Shown one piece after another: positions 31,301-43,100 of a stretch of DNA of 64,000 bases. Under the pieces are notes generated by a model, which worked only from the letters and a program-made list of their open reading frames with translations, was not told the origin of the DNA and did not search any database. The position numbers and the translations under genes are program-made. Source of the DNA: Alitta virens (Eukaryota; Annelida; Polychaeta; Phyllodocida; Nereididae). How positions within the stretch are numbered: the stretch's first letter is position 1; each line of letters begins with the position of its first letter. The stretch lies in the NCBI GenBank assembly GCA_932294295.1, contig OW028581.1, positions 9,284,526 to 9,348,525 of the forward strand. Reading direction: 5' to 3'.

Positions 31301-34101
31301 CACAGCTACTTCTAAATACTGACGTGGTGATTTCAGCTTGGCTACTTTACTGAGTGGAAGTTCACACTGGATAACATCGAATGAAAAAGTCAATTTTTTC
31401 TGCAGTTCTGCGACTAGTTCTTTTGCTGTTTTTGAGGATAAAATTGGTATCGCTACCAGTCCGGTTTTGGTCACTTTTCCCAGTTTTCGCTTTCTGTCCC
31501 AGACACCAATTTTCTCCAGAATTACCCTGCAAAATAATTTCAACTTGTGTAGTAAATAAACATACTTCAATTCCATAAAAAAAACTAATTAAATCAAGAT
31601 CGAAGGCATTAAACAGAGAGCAAAAAACTCCGCCCACTGGTACCATTAATTATCAAACCAATGACAGTCACTCTCTGTCGGCCACGTTATATGTTGGGCC
31701 AACTGTTGCCAAGAGTTTGGGTGACCCAACATGTTGGCAGTCTCGGCAAACAGTAGATGGTGTAACGCAAATTTGTGTGATCGTGCAATTATGTGCAATT
31801 TATGTTGGTATCCCACAAATTTGCGCGAAAGTTTTTACCAAAGGTAATCATGGGAAATACCATCAGTAAAATCTCCTGGGACTGTCAATTTATGCGCTGT
31901 GGCAATCACGATATTGTACAGGACTACTCAGAAGAAATTGCTACAAAATTTTACCAGTCTATTTCGAGATTCACCAGTCTATTTTTGAGCAATTGTACTT
32001 CAAAGTTTCTGTCCCATACAATTGCCTTCGTAAAGTATAGTAGTATAGTACAGGTAGATATTGCACAAATGTCCCAATGGGACCTCTATATGCAGATCAT
32101 ATTTAGTAAATTCTCGATGCGCATGCGTTCTGAGATGTAAATTTCACACAGAAGGCACAGACGATACAGTAGTTTGATACTCAACTCCTTTATTTCAGCA
32201 GAAGTAACGATGAGTAGATGGAGTAGTAAAAGGAGTCGGTTTCCCAACATGGTTAAACATAGTACAATATAAAGTAAATAATATAAATGATATGCATAAT
32301 GTTGGAGTTATTAGACTTACAATTTCTACTGTAATCACCAACAAAACCAGATACAGATGTAGCTTCACAGACAGAATTTTAACTTCAAAGAGTACCATCT
32401 AAATCAAAATTAAAGATAAGGATAATGAAAATATGGCTCCATATTAGGTACAGATTTGAAGCATATTTTCATACCACAAATCATAGCAATATTGCTTATG
32501 TTATGAAAAAAAGAAACTTTAATTTACATGAATGTACAAATGTAGCTAGAAAAGCAGGTGCTTCCAAAGCTGAGTTTGAAGTGACTCTTTCAGGATGTTT
32601 ATTGAATGTGTGGAAATAAAGTGTGAATTCTGTGAAAAACTTCAAAGTGCAGGTGGGAAATGGTTTAAGATATGTACACTAGGGGAAATATGAAAGAAAG
32701 GATGTGGAGGAACCTGGTTGTTAATTTAAGAATAACTGAGATAAAAGCACATTCCATCACAGAATGAGTGGTGGATGTATATATTATGGTGCATATCAGT
32801 ATATCATATATACATGTTATGTACATTTAAACATTATTTACATTATGTATAATGGTACTCTAATACAGAGATGGCAAGTTCTTGAGTGGTGATTTGTTCT
32901 GGTCCTCTTTGCGCGAGTTAAATTAAAACATGAAGAAAATACTAAAGTGCAATGGTGTGATACAGCAACCAAATGTGTGAGACTCAAGCCAAATGCGTGA
33001 GACTTGGCATGTCGGTTTAATAGTTTAACACTTGATGGCTACCACAGCCTCACTAGAGTTTGACTAGTAAAATTGAGATGAATACATCCAGCAACATAGT
33101 AGATTGTAAGTTATAAGTTATCAGTTCTCTACCGCTGCCTGTTATTTAGATTTCAAATCTCTACAATGCAAATAATTAAGTCAATGCCCCTGAAACGATG
33201 AAAAATCTGTCTGGGGAGTTGGGGGGTAATGACCGTTAAGAGCTTGAACTACATTGTTTTGCCGGTATCGAGTCACTTCGTAGACACGCAAAATCGTCGA
33301 CACGCAAAATCGTTGACAATTAATTCATTGACAACCAACCCGTCGACAGGAGGTGGACAAACTCGTTGACAAATTATTTCCTCGGACGACCATCTTGTTG
33401 ACAGAAAAACGTGGCTATATATACCAACTCGTTGACGTTTTTATTTTTTAGTTCATGCAAATTCGCCAGATGTCGCAACAGTATACTCAAAAGTGTCAAC
33501 GACTTTGCATGTCTACGAGTTTGCGTGTTGACGAAATGACCTGTATTCTGTTTTGCCACACAGCCTCACAGGCAGCCCTGGCAGGCAACGGTGACAGACA
33601 GCTGTGCTCACGAATCGTCTCCCAAATTTGCGAGAATTTAACAAATGTGCATGATCGCGCAATTTTGTACACACATGAATACCATAGAACTGCAAAAATC
33701 AATGATCGCAAAATTTGCGTTACACCATCTACTGGGAAAATAATATGGGCCCAATTTTAGCTCACTGTCTGCATGCAGAATCTGCTGATCTGCTGGGCCA
33801 ACGTTGGCAAAATGTCATGTTGGCCCAATATGTTGGCATATACCCAAGACTTGGCAAGAGCTACCAATGATTAACACACAAAATATATACAATACTCAGT
33901 CAGTGGCACAACAACCATATTCATGGATTTCTTGTCATTTTGTAACTGCATGTAATTTCGCTCGAATGTTTTATGAAATTTTTCTTTACACTGATAATAA
34001 CAGGCCATAAATTTGCAGATGATGATATACCTCGCCTTTTGCGCATATTGTGCTTCCACTTCAATAGCAGTTGTGTCTTTGAAAGGTGAAAAATCTTGCA
34101 T
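28331..34101 (-). CDS. TRMT12: tRNA wybutosine-synthesizing protein 2 (six exons)
   Basis: TYW2 transfers the 3-amino-3-carboxypropyl group of S-adenosylmethionine to the tricyclic base at position 37 of tRNA-Phe, in the cytosolic wybutosine pathway. Minus-strand exons: 34101-34031, 31526-31159, 30780-30630, 30147-30038, 29672-29515 and 28837-28331. All junctions are GT-AG and in phase, giving 454 aa; the human protein is about 450. Family landmarks are IEVEAQYAQKAR in exon 1, GSDGWVNHVDNGI in exon 3, DITRCMFSAGNITEK in exon 4, the SAM-binding DLYAGIGYF across exons 4 and 5, HACEWNP and GDNRK in exon 5, and ADRVNLGLIP, GGILHIHENV and KSYAPHVDHVVLDL in exon 6. The first exon codes for only 23 residues plus two bases and is separated by a 2.5-kb intron full of inverted repeats. 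The Ser/Asp/Thr-rich stretch in exon 6 (about residues 340-385) is a variable insert. No defect was seen. Confidence 0.93.
29793..30024. mobile_element. AGGGCTGTTCCATTT MITE, copy 2 (in TYW2 intron 4)
   Basis: The left end is AGAGCTGTTCCATTGAAAAA and the right end TTTATGGAACAGCCCT, inverted; the element is 232 bp. The right terminus stops 13 bp from the splice donor of exon 4 (which ends at 30038 on the minus strand), so it forms the first part of that intron. Confidence 0.75.
31690..33865. repeat. Long imperfect inverted repeat in TYW2 intron 1
   Basis: The arms lie at about 31690-31835 and 33570-33865. The best core, CAGTAGATGGTGTAACGCAA plus four further bases (31751-31774), is perfectly inverted at 33710-33733. 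Outward and inward of it the arms remain similar: ATGTTGGGCCAAC outside, and a block rich in AAATTTGCG and GATCGTGCAATT inside. They enclose about 1.9 kb that contains another MITE (33266-33550). The structure is consistent with a non-autonomous DNA transposon or two facing copies of one MITE. Confidence 0.6.
33266..33550. mobile_element. MITE with TCGTTGACA subterminal repeats
   Basis: The left end carries TAGACACGCAAAATCGTCGA and then several CGTTGACA or CGTCGACA units. The right end, reverse-complemented, reads TCAACACGCAAACTCGTAGA and matches the left end over about 45 bp. Roughly eight TCGT(T/C)GACA motifs are clustered in the element. There is no coding capacity. Confidence 0.65.
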
Positions 34102-34206
34102 TTTCTGTCAAATCTTTTGTGAATGATTTCTCCGCAAAATCGTCTGCTGAATTCTAATGCATGTGAGAAACTCCAGATGGCACTACGGATACTTTGTTTT
34201 GGAATG

Positions 34207-34727
34207 CCAGTCATAACGGCTACACGCGAAAACGGCTACAACCCAAAACGGCTACAAAATTTAATGGCATCCCCAAAACGGCTACCACCAAAAATCCCAA
34301 ATTAAGAAATGACCAAAACGGCTACAGGCGATGTCCAAAACGGCTACAAGCCATGTCCAAAACGGCTACAGCCATAAATTCGAAGTCCAAAACGGCTACA
34401 CCTCCACACACCATTTAATGCATGACATTGATTATACGGTCGGCGGCAATTAAAGAACCTGCAATTTCACTTATGCCTGACACCTGAGTATTGGTCCTGG
34501 CTAATTAAAGCTGTGCTGAAAGATTAGTGTTTTCTTTGTTTCTTGATTACAATTCTAAATTGCATGACCAAGTATATAAACTGAGAATAGGTCCTCACTT
34601 ATTCTCTGTTGCAGTTTTGGTGTTTGTGGTTGTAGCCGTTTGGTATCAAGGCCGGTCAGCGTAAAAAGCTACTGTTGCCGTTTTGGTTAAGGCTTGAAAA
34701 ACACTGTTGCCGTTTTGGTTATGTCCT
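34207..34727. mobile_element. Non-autonomous DNA element with AACGGCTAC subterminal repeats
   Basis: Eight copies of AACGGCTAC, mostly preceded by CCAA or CAA, occur in one orientation at 34215-34399 (spacings 16, 16, 30, 40, 22, 22 and 30). At the other end the complement appears as GTAGCCGTTTGGT (34632) and twice as GTTGCCGTTTTGGTT (near 34675 and 34706). Directly repeated motifs at one end facing inverted ones at the other are typical of transposase-binding subterminal repeats. It abuts the truncated 3' end of the decayed LINE. Confidence 0.6.
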
Positions 34728-34746
34728 AGTTCATGATACCTAGTGT

Positions 34747-36060
34747 TTGCTTTTTTACAATCTATGTGTGAATTCCACTTTAACTTTATTTAGGATAATG
34801 CCCAGGAAATTAAAATTATCTAAGAACTCTATCTGTAAGCCATCCATACACAGCTCTAGCCTATTTACATTTCTCTGGGGGGTGTGGAATAACATGGCTG
34901 TTGTTTTGGAAACATTAAGAGAAAGCTTATTTACTTTTAGCCAATTGGAGAGGTTAATTATTTCGTCTATCTGTATCAAAGTTACTGTATAACTTTACTA
35001 TTTAGTGTGGCATAAGGTTGTGTCATCTGCATAAAGTATTAGATAAAAATAATTACTGGCAGAAGTGATATCATTGACATAAATAATGAACATTAAAGGT
35101 CCCAAAATATAACCTTGTGGGACACCACATTTTATATTTAAAGGATCTGATACTGTTTCCTTATATTCTAATTGCTGTATTTTGTTATTCGAATAACTTT
35201 TAATAAGTAAACTCTAATGAAATGCCTTTAATGCCATGGTAATTTAATTTATGTAATAATATCTGATGGTCAAGTGTGTCAAAGGCCTTCGAGAGGTCAA
35301 GATATATGCTAACAGGAAGTAAGTTTTGGTCCATTGCATATGTGATTCTATCAACAAGTTCTAGTGTTGCCAATTCGGTGGAGTGAAATTTCCTAAATCC
35401 ATACTGACTTTTTAAAACACTTGCAGCCGGGAAAAATAGTCGAACATTTGATTATATAGTACTCTCTCAAAGACCTTGGACACACTTGACAATATTGAGA
35501 TTGGCCTATAATTACGAAACAAATAATCTTCTTTATCTTTATATATTGGTACCACTTTGGCCTTTTTTTAACAAATCAGGAAATATATAGAAATCTTAAT
35601 AAATAGTCCATCCCATATTTCAGAATTATTAATAACATTCTATTATTTCATATTGAAAGCTTTCATGTAAATACTCGGCGACACCTCCATGTGCACTGCA
35701 TGACTTACCTTTATGAATGAGGTTATAACCATCTAGTTGTAATAATGAGACATCACTGTCCGCTGAGAGCCATGTTTCCTGCAAAAGTACAGAACACAAT
35801 TTAGAATTATTATTGTTATACATTTCTATATAGGTTTTAAGAAGTTCATATTTAGCATTTAGAGATCAATTGACAATTTAAACTTAGGATAGTGAATGCA
35901 TTATGTTTGTCAGACAGAAAGTCTATAAACTGAATTGTCATAATATGGTGAATTTTGAAACAAGTTAGGTTCATTGCCTTCAAACATATCTATTAGAGAA
36001 TTACTATTATCCAACATTAAATTTTGCACATTTATATGATTATCCGTTGTCATTTGCAAG
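34747..36060 (-). pseudogene. Decayed LINE ORF2: endonuclease and reverse transcriptase
   Basis: Fragments lie in several frames on the minus strand. The endonuclease is at about 35960-35629 (ILSLNCQ, LLQETWLSADSDVSLLQLDG, AHGGVAEYLHESF). RT is at about 35560-34755, with QYGFRKFHSTELATLELVD, IYLDLSKAFDTLDH, CGVPQGYILGP and the catalytic LYADD, then NKLSLNVSKTTAMLFH and FNFLGI. It ends abruptly at about 34747 beside the AACGGCTAC element, so the 3' end is missing. There is no RNase H. The sequence style is of the CR1/L2/Tx1-like LINE groups and differs from the RNase H-bearing LINE at 8343-13755. Confidence 0.8.
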
Positions 36061-36475
36061 AAATACTAAGTACAAACCCTACCACTGGCAGCATGTAAGT
36101 TATAGGTCACTGTAGAATGAAGAGCTGATATAACAGGGAAAAAAGAGTAAATGATGTTATTAATGGTTAAAGGTCAACATGAGATCTTGAACTGCATGTG
36201 ATATTTATTAGCTTTTTTTTTTTTAATTATTATTATTATTTTTTTTTAGGCAAACATGTGAAGTATTATAATAAACAAAATTACTTTCAAAGACAATTTA
36301 TCACATTACTTTCAATTTTATTTAGGCCAATTTATTGAAATGGCAAATTGCACAATTATATAATCTGAAATTATCTGAAATTATGGACTATGTGTGTCGT
36401 ATTATAGGCATGTGTAAAGTTCAAAGATTATTATAGTCCAATAATAGAATCATTTCAAGTTTTTTCTGATATGCA

Positions 36476-37618
36476 TTAATATTTCACCAAGGTGATTGCA
36501 TCCTTGCCACTCTTCTCTGCTGTGCACTTTAGCTTAATGTCAACACCCCACACCTTGTTGTGGCTTGCCTCAGCAATCATAGAGTTCCCACTCTGCAAAA
36601 GAAAGTCTTTCAGAGCAGCATTCATCGTGAACTTAACCTGGCAGGCTTTCTCTTAATCGCTTGTATGGCCGCAGGTAACCATTTGTCTTCATCAATGGGC
36701 ACTCCCTCTCCGAGCGACTTGCACCTGACAGGATCTGAGGTGGTGCGAATTTCGGCTGCGATATCTGGATTATCACCAAATTTAGCTCGCTGCTCCTGAA
36801 AGAACTGCTCGACACTTGAATAATTTTTACCATCAAGATCACAAGGATGAAAGTGAAAGTGGGGAGGCCCTTGAGAAAAGGAAGTGACACCATTCTTTTC
36901 AATTGTAGCAAGTCTTGCTGGATTATACTTGGCTAGCAGCTTCTGCAGAGTGTTTATGGTGTATATTTTTCTCTCTAATTTGAGTTTGTCTCCAATCAGT
37001 CGACATTCTTTCTTATCATTTCTTGCTGAAAATCTTCACTCAATGAAAATGATGTGTTTTTCAGTTGGAATCTTCAGTCTGTGACATCTTTGTATTTTAA
37101 TAGAGTTTACATCTTGTTCTTGCATTTTGAGATGCTCAATCATGAAAGTTTTCATCTGGATGTTGTTTGATGCCGTACACCAATAGGTTTTCTCTTCTAC
37201 TATAGGCATCACTGGAAATCTGCTTTTCCATTAATTCATCCAGCTTATGTGTAAGTGCTAAGTCCCTTTGTTGGCATTTATCAATTTGTACAGTGAGATC
37301 ATGCACTTTTTGCTCCAGTTGACACTTATCTCTACTGAAGTCTTCAATTCTTCTGTGAGCATCACCCAGGCTTGATGTGATGCGTCTTATATCTTCATTC
37401 AGGGGTTTCATTGAGGACTGTATTTCTTCTCTGACGGTCTGCAGTATGTCAGTCTTAAGTCCAGCAAGCAGATCTTTAACTTCTCCCAGCCATGAATTAT
37501 CAGCGTTGCTGGCAGCATCACTGGGACTGCTGGGGCTTTTAGATGAGGATGGTGCATTCTTCTTGCCTCTTGCCATGTTGACAGTTTTCAGAGTGTGATG
37601 TTTACTGATATTCTTCAT
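36476..37618 (-). pseudogene. Decayed LINE ORF1: coiled coil followed by a NADAR-like domain
   Basis: The open stretch 37618-37136 (160 aa) begins MARGKKNAPSSSKSPS. It continues with a heptad-rich coiled coil (about residues 50-130) and AYSRRENLLVYGI, a landmark of L1-type ORF1 proteins. After a frameshift at about 37136 and a TGA at 37036-37038 the minus strand continues with RLIGDKLKLERKIYT and then, from 36896, a segment resembling the NADAR (YbiA/DUF1768) family: DGKNYSSVEQFFQEQRAKFG, DIAAEIRTTSDPVRCKSLG, and after a second frameshift near 36640 ALKDFLLQSGNSMIAEAS and NKVWGVDIKLKC, ending at 36476. NADAR proteins act on ADP-ribose-type substrates. In this copy the gene is broken and cannot be functional. 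Confidence 0.75.
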
Positions 37619-40114
37619 TGGACCATATCAGCTGATTGAATGTCTGTATTTCACTTGCCTTGTTTGTTGTTTGTCTCAGCTCATCACATGTTGTCCAAGA
37701 CCATACAGAGTAGTAGGGAAGCATGTTGGATTATGCTTCTCAATGTCCAATGAATTTCATGGTCCAATGATTTTTCATGCAAAAATATGAAGTTGCAATG
37801 GAAAATTGCTTTAAAAGTCCACTGTGAATTTTTACGGCACACAAGAAGTATTCCAATGTGTTCTAGGTATCTTCAAAAGGTATCTGTAATCTAAATATGT
37901 ATCCACACAGAAGATACATGGAAATCACATAAAATAGTGGAGCTCATGCATAGTCTGACCATTCAAAAAGTGACCCCAGGCCAAGGCATCAATTAGTTCC
38001 TGATGTGACGTCATACATATATCTAATGCAGCTTTTTTAACTGCAGTAATTCTGACTGTAGAATGTCAATTTAAAGTCAGTTTTAGGGCTCAACCTCACA
38101 AAACTAAGAAAATGTCATTTTAGGGCACCTTTAAAGTACATGTATGCATGCTGTGGGAGGCATGTCAGTCACAGGCCGCAGACCTTATAACATGCTTATA
38201 ATATGTATAAGCGGTGTTGAAGGCCCTTCATAAATGATCACAGCTAGGAGACCACTTGTGGTGGCATATATGCAGTCAACCCAAGAAGATTCATTGGTCA
38301 AACAGGCATCCGGTGTTGGCTTCATCAGCTGTTCATAGGACACTGGAAATTGGGTATGCATGTTGATGATATTACAGAATTTCTCATTATCAAAACGTAT
38401 TTACTTTTTTAAGCGTGATATGATTTTTCTTTCTATATTTTTAAATCGATAGTTTTGAAATGATTTTGCAGCATCCTTTCGTATAAATATCTCAATGCAT
38501 ATTCATGTATTCCTATTTGATAGAATATGAGAAGTTTTAAAAGAAAAATAATTTGTGAATTGCTAATTTACTTATGTATATTTATTTAGCAAATCTTATT
38601 AAAGATCGGACAAAAAATTCACTCTTCTCTAAAGATCTGATATTCTTTTGGGATATACATTTTTACATTGCATCACCATGATCACAACTAGTTGCAATGA
38701 GCAGTGTTGAGGAAAACCGAGTGCTGCTGTTCGTTCCTTCAACATTCTATTTTATCCGCCTCCTTCTTCGTTCCCTTTTCTATAATAATGGCCAAATTCA
38801 AAATGTCCAACTACCGTAACATCAACTATTGTTGTGATGAATGACTCATATAATATTATATATATATATATATAGGCCTAAGTATGAAAGTGATGTCAAT
38901 CACCTAACAAAATATGCTTTAGGCCTCAGAACTTGTGGTATATCAATAAATATATATTCAGTAATGCCCAATAATTTTATTTTTATGTATACCTTGTATG
39001 ATCTACGTACTATAATTTTAATTATTGAATTGGCTGTGTTGAGTGATTGATACAAAATAAAATGTTGTGTAGGCATCTGGCACGATATAAATTCTCTCAC
39101 AGTATAAGAATTTGATATGTACAAATTTTGTATGATATGTATGATTAAAACATCATTGTTAAAAATACAGTTTCATAAAATACGATCGCCTCTATAGCTG
39201 TCTGTAGCGACCTGTACCTGGCTGTGGTCTAAACATGCTAAAGCCAGCTGCTTCTGTCCACTTCTATAGCTAATAATGGGCTTACATCTATCACCAGATA
39301 AATATAAACCTGATATCATAAATATGTACTTTTAGATCCGGTTTTGAGTAGCCAGCTATGACAGTTTTGTCTAGTTTCAATTTGACAGGCCGTTTTAATG
39401 AAACTAACTATAAATGTTGAATTCTAGACTCTGTAGCTTATGCATGTTAGTGGAGTTTTTATTGTAACGAATCCTTGATAACGTCGAGATATTTCTTTAT
39501 TAATCTATGTGGCACATAGAAACTCTTTGTTTTTTATCTGAAAAATCCTATCAACAAATGGTAAAATTTCAATTTAAAGCTTAAAAGTAAACAGCAATTT
39601 TCATCATGAAGGAAACAGCTGTACTTATCTCTTTTTAATCAATTTTTGATAGATATCAGATAACTACTGACCATATATAATTCAGTGCAAATCTGATACT
39701 AGCTAGGTCTAATTTAAAATGGAAACGCACCCACAACTGAGATTTTGAGATTATATCCTTAAAACGCGAGCAGTCACAATTGATGGTTTTTAACTGTGTA
39801 CAACAGATTGCAACTCATATCAATGGTAATATCACATCTATACGCTACATGTAAATTAAATGTGGTAGTTTCTTTGATTTATGAGCTTATATTTGTTTCA
39901 ATGGTATGGCATCAATATATATATGCTATGTACATGTAAATTAAACGGTCGTTTCTTGATTTATGAGCATACATTTGTATCTTATTAGCATGATTAGCCC
40001 GATAATAAATGAATGCATGTGAAATGGATGGCAAGCTGTCATAAATATTAGAGTGCATACTGTGCAGATTGAGTTGCAGAAAGCATTTTGTAGTTCTATA
40101 TTTGTGTCTTTCAG
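37619..40114. other. Intergenic; LINE 5' region and upstream region of the dehydrogenase cluster
   Basis: No supported ORF. Directly after the LINE ORF1 start, 37619-38150 may be LINE 5' UTR. An AT dinucleotide run lies at about 38850-38876. A 5' non-coding exon of the first dehydrogenase should lie in this region, because the coding exon starts immediately after a splice acceptor (TCTTTCAG at 40107-40114), but I cannot place it. Confidence 0.5.
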
Positions 40115-40115
40115 T

Positions 40116-43100
40116 ATGGCTCCTCTACGCTGGGGTATCGCCGGCTGCGGTCGTATCGGTGGGAAATTCATAGATTCAGTTCATACACTACCGGACATAG
40201 AACATGTGGTAAGTCTGTCTGATTGACCCATAGCTCCCATGTTTTAGAGTCTTTTCACTGAGCAGCCCTGAATTCAGAAGGACATATAAGCACTGTGTTT
40301 CGTCGCCTCACAGCCCAGCGACCTAATTATGTACAATGTCATGTTTTGCTTGTTTACTCATCTAATAACTAAAGTAAATTAATCAATTTCTCTTATAGTC
40401 TATAGGCTGGCTTATGATAATAAGGTCTAACAATGAAATTACAGAATAATTAGATGTTCGTGTGCTGAGTTTATGCAGTTATTGTGCTGACAAGCCGGCA
40501 ATTCAGAAAAATTGCCTAAACTAAAAAAATATGAATCCATTTCTCTTGTATTTTTTAACAGAAGATTATTTAAGTCTATACTTAGCCTATCGGCTACATA
40601 GTTTAACCAATAATTTTGTTTAACTACATGGCCAATTGTGCCACGTGCGTTTTCCATGCGTTTGGATAAACGCATGGAAAACGCATGGTTTTTGCTTCAT
40701 CATAATTAGCTAAAAACCATGCGTTTATCCTTCTCATGGAAAACGCACGTGGCACATTTGGCCATATAGGTAAACTAGCAAAGAATGTCCATAATTAGGT
40801 TGCTTAATATAATGACACACAGTGTAAGTCATTCATCTCGTCTTATTACTCATTTTGCTTTTCAGACATAGTAGATCATAACTAACTGATTCCATTAATA
40901 TAATTTGCTCAGGGAAACAGTGGAAATCAATTGAATGATAAGATGTCAAATATACATTAAAATGCGCTAAAATACTGCTGCTAGGATGCACTTTGCTTCA
41001 GCGCCAATTAAAATCAAGGGCAGGAACTTTTTCAGCCAATAGAAAATTTATTTTGCAGTATTCTAGCGTAGCCACCTGGTGGAAATATAGCGAACCTTCT
41101 GTGAAAATCCTCTATTGGATAGTAGCACTGGAACCGCAGTCTCCTACACTGTAGTGAGACTGGTCGCTAGCAATTCTTACCTGGGTTATGAATGGCTGAG
41201 GATAAGCAGGGCTATGATTGGTCATTGCATCGTGGTTTCTGAATGGTTGATTTGAACGACCCCCTTTGGTATCAGCCAATCAGAAACGGGAACAGCATCA
41301 GCCAATCAGAAAACAGTATAAGTCACGTGGTTAATGGCGGCCAAGACCGACTCCTATGCACTTGTGCGGAAGGAGGGGACCAACTTATATTGGATAGTGG
41401 ATTTTCACGGAAGGGTTCTCAGTATTTCCACCAGGTGGCTAAAACAGAATACTGCAATTCTATTGGCTGAAAAATTTCCCGCCCTTGACTGTGATTGGCT
41501 GAAGCAAAGTGCATCCAAGCAGCAGTATTTTTAGTGCATTTTAATGTATTTGACACTTCATCATTTAGTTGATTTTTGTTATTTTTTTGAGAAAGTTATA
41601 TTTATGGAATCAGTCAGTTATTACCTACTGTGTCTGAAAAGCAAAATGAGTAATAAGAGGAGAGGAAAGACTTATGTAGTTAGGCCAGAGGTCCGCGGGC
41701 AATTTAATGCTCCAGATAATTAATGCATACATGACTTGCAATGATCTTTCTGCGTACCCTTAATTATAGTCATAGGGGGTACAGTTATTTTAGGGGGTAA
41801 TTGATCTTTATTCAAATTTTAATATATATTTTTTCCAATATAAAAGCTAAAAATTATGATGAAATTAATTAGTGAATAGAGAGTATAAAAGAAAAAGGTT
41901 TCATGCACTTCATGTCCAAATTTACACTTTTTATTTTCACATGACAGATGTTTGGGTGTACTTTTCCCTTAATCCCCCTCAATCTACCATGCCTAGGCAT
42001 TTTAAAATTGTTAGTTGCTGTTGAGAACCCCTCATATTCGCCTGCTCATCTGAAGGACCCGGGTTCAATCCCAGGCCCATGCAACCTTTCATGAGCATCA
42101 TCCCAGCTGGATTTTTGGATAAGACGTTGAATTGGTGGTCCCTTGTACTCAGTGTCTATGCTGAGGCAAGTAAAAGATCCCACTCATGGGGTAAATGCGT
42201 AACATGGGTGGACTTCACCTCTCTCTCACCTCATCAATCAAACCTCGATAGCGGCAAGAACTTGCCTTAGAGGGCTGCACTTCCCATATCTATCTATCTG
42301 TCTATATATCTATCTATCTATCTATCTATCTATCTGTCTATGCCATATTCAAAACTTCTATGAAAATTCTCAGAATTTAAAACAGTTTTAGAGACATTTC
42401 TTCATGGTGGGGAACATATAGTACTCGCAATCAAAATGATAAATATTGGTTTAATTAACTTTGTTGCTCTTCATGTGGCATGAAGATTATTTGCTATGGA
42501 AAAACTGGGTCTGAACTTCATTGAAAAAATTTGGTTGTCCACGATTTTCAGATCATATTATAATTTTTGTGTGACCCAGAATGTTATGATAGATATATAT
42601 TACTTTATACTGCTTGGTTGTGATAAAAATTTCTTTGACAGATGGTAAAAGATTTGCCGTACTGTTGTGTGATTGCAGGTGGCTGCTTGTGCGGCTCGTG
42701 ATGCCGAAAGGGCAGAGAAATTTGCCAAGAAATTCTCAATTCCCAAATCTTACGGCTCGTATCAAGAAATGGCTTCCGACCCTAATATTGGTAAGAGATT
42801 GTATATAAGACTAATGTGTCAGTTAAATTTCTATTTATGTCATGTCATATAAAGTCTATTTATTGTCGCATTTAAAATCATATATATTATATGCAAAAGC
42901 TCCGAACTGCTGGGGTTGTCATCAATATGCTGTATATCTGTGAATCGAGAAAATATTGATATGGAAACAATTCATGTTTCGTTTCTTTGTTTATCCTTTA
43001 TAATTGTACATGTGTGCCATGATGAGCACTTGACTAAACAGCCCCCACCCCAAATTGCAAACTGATTGCCTAATAAACTAAATGGTTCACAATAACTTGG

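Noticed and set aside
40851..40880. Possible cryptic copy of dehydrogenase exon 3 acceptor (CTTTTCAGACATAG) in the foldback element
   Set aside because: The identity stops after 14 bases, the following sequence does not encode the exon, and the block belongs to the element's inverted arm.
41334..41534. 66-aa ORF starting ATGGCGGCC
   Set aside because: It runs from the centre into an inverted arm of the foldback element and has no recognised relative; kept as a comment only.
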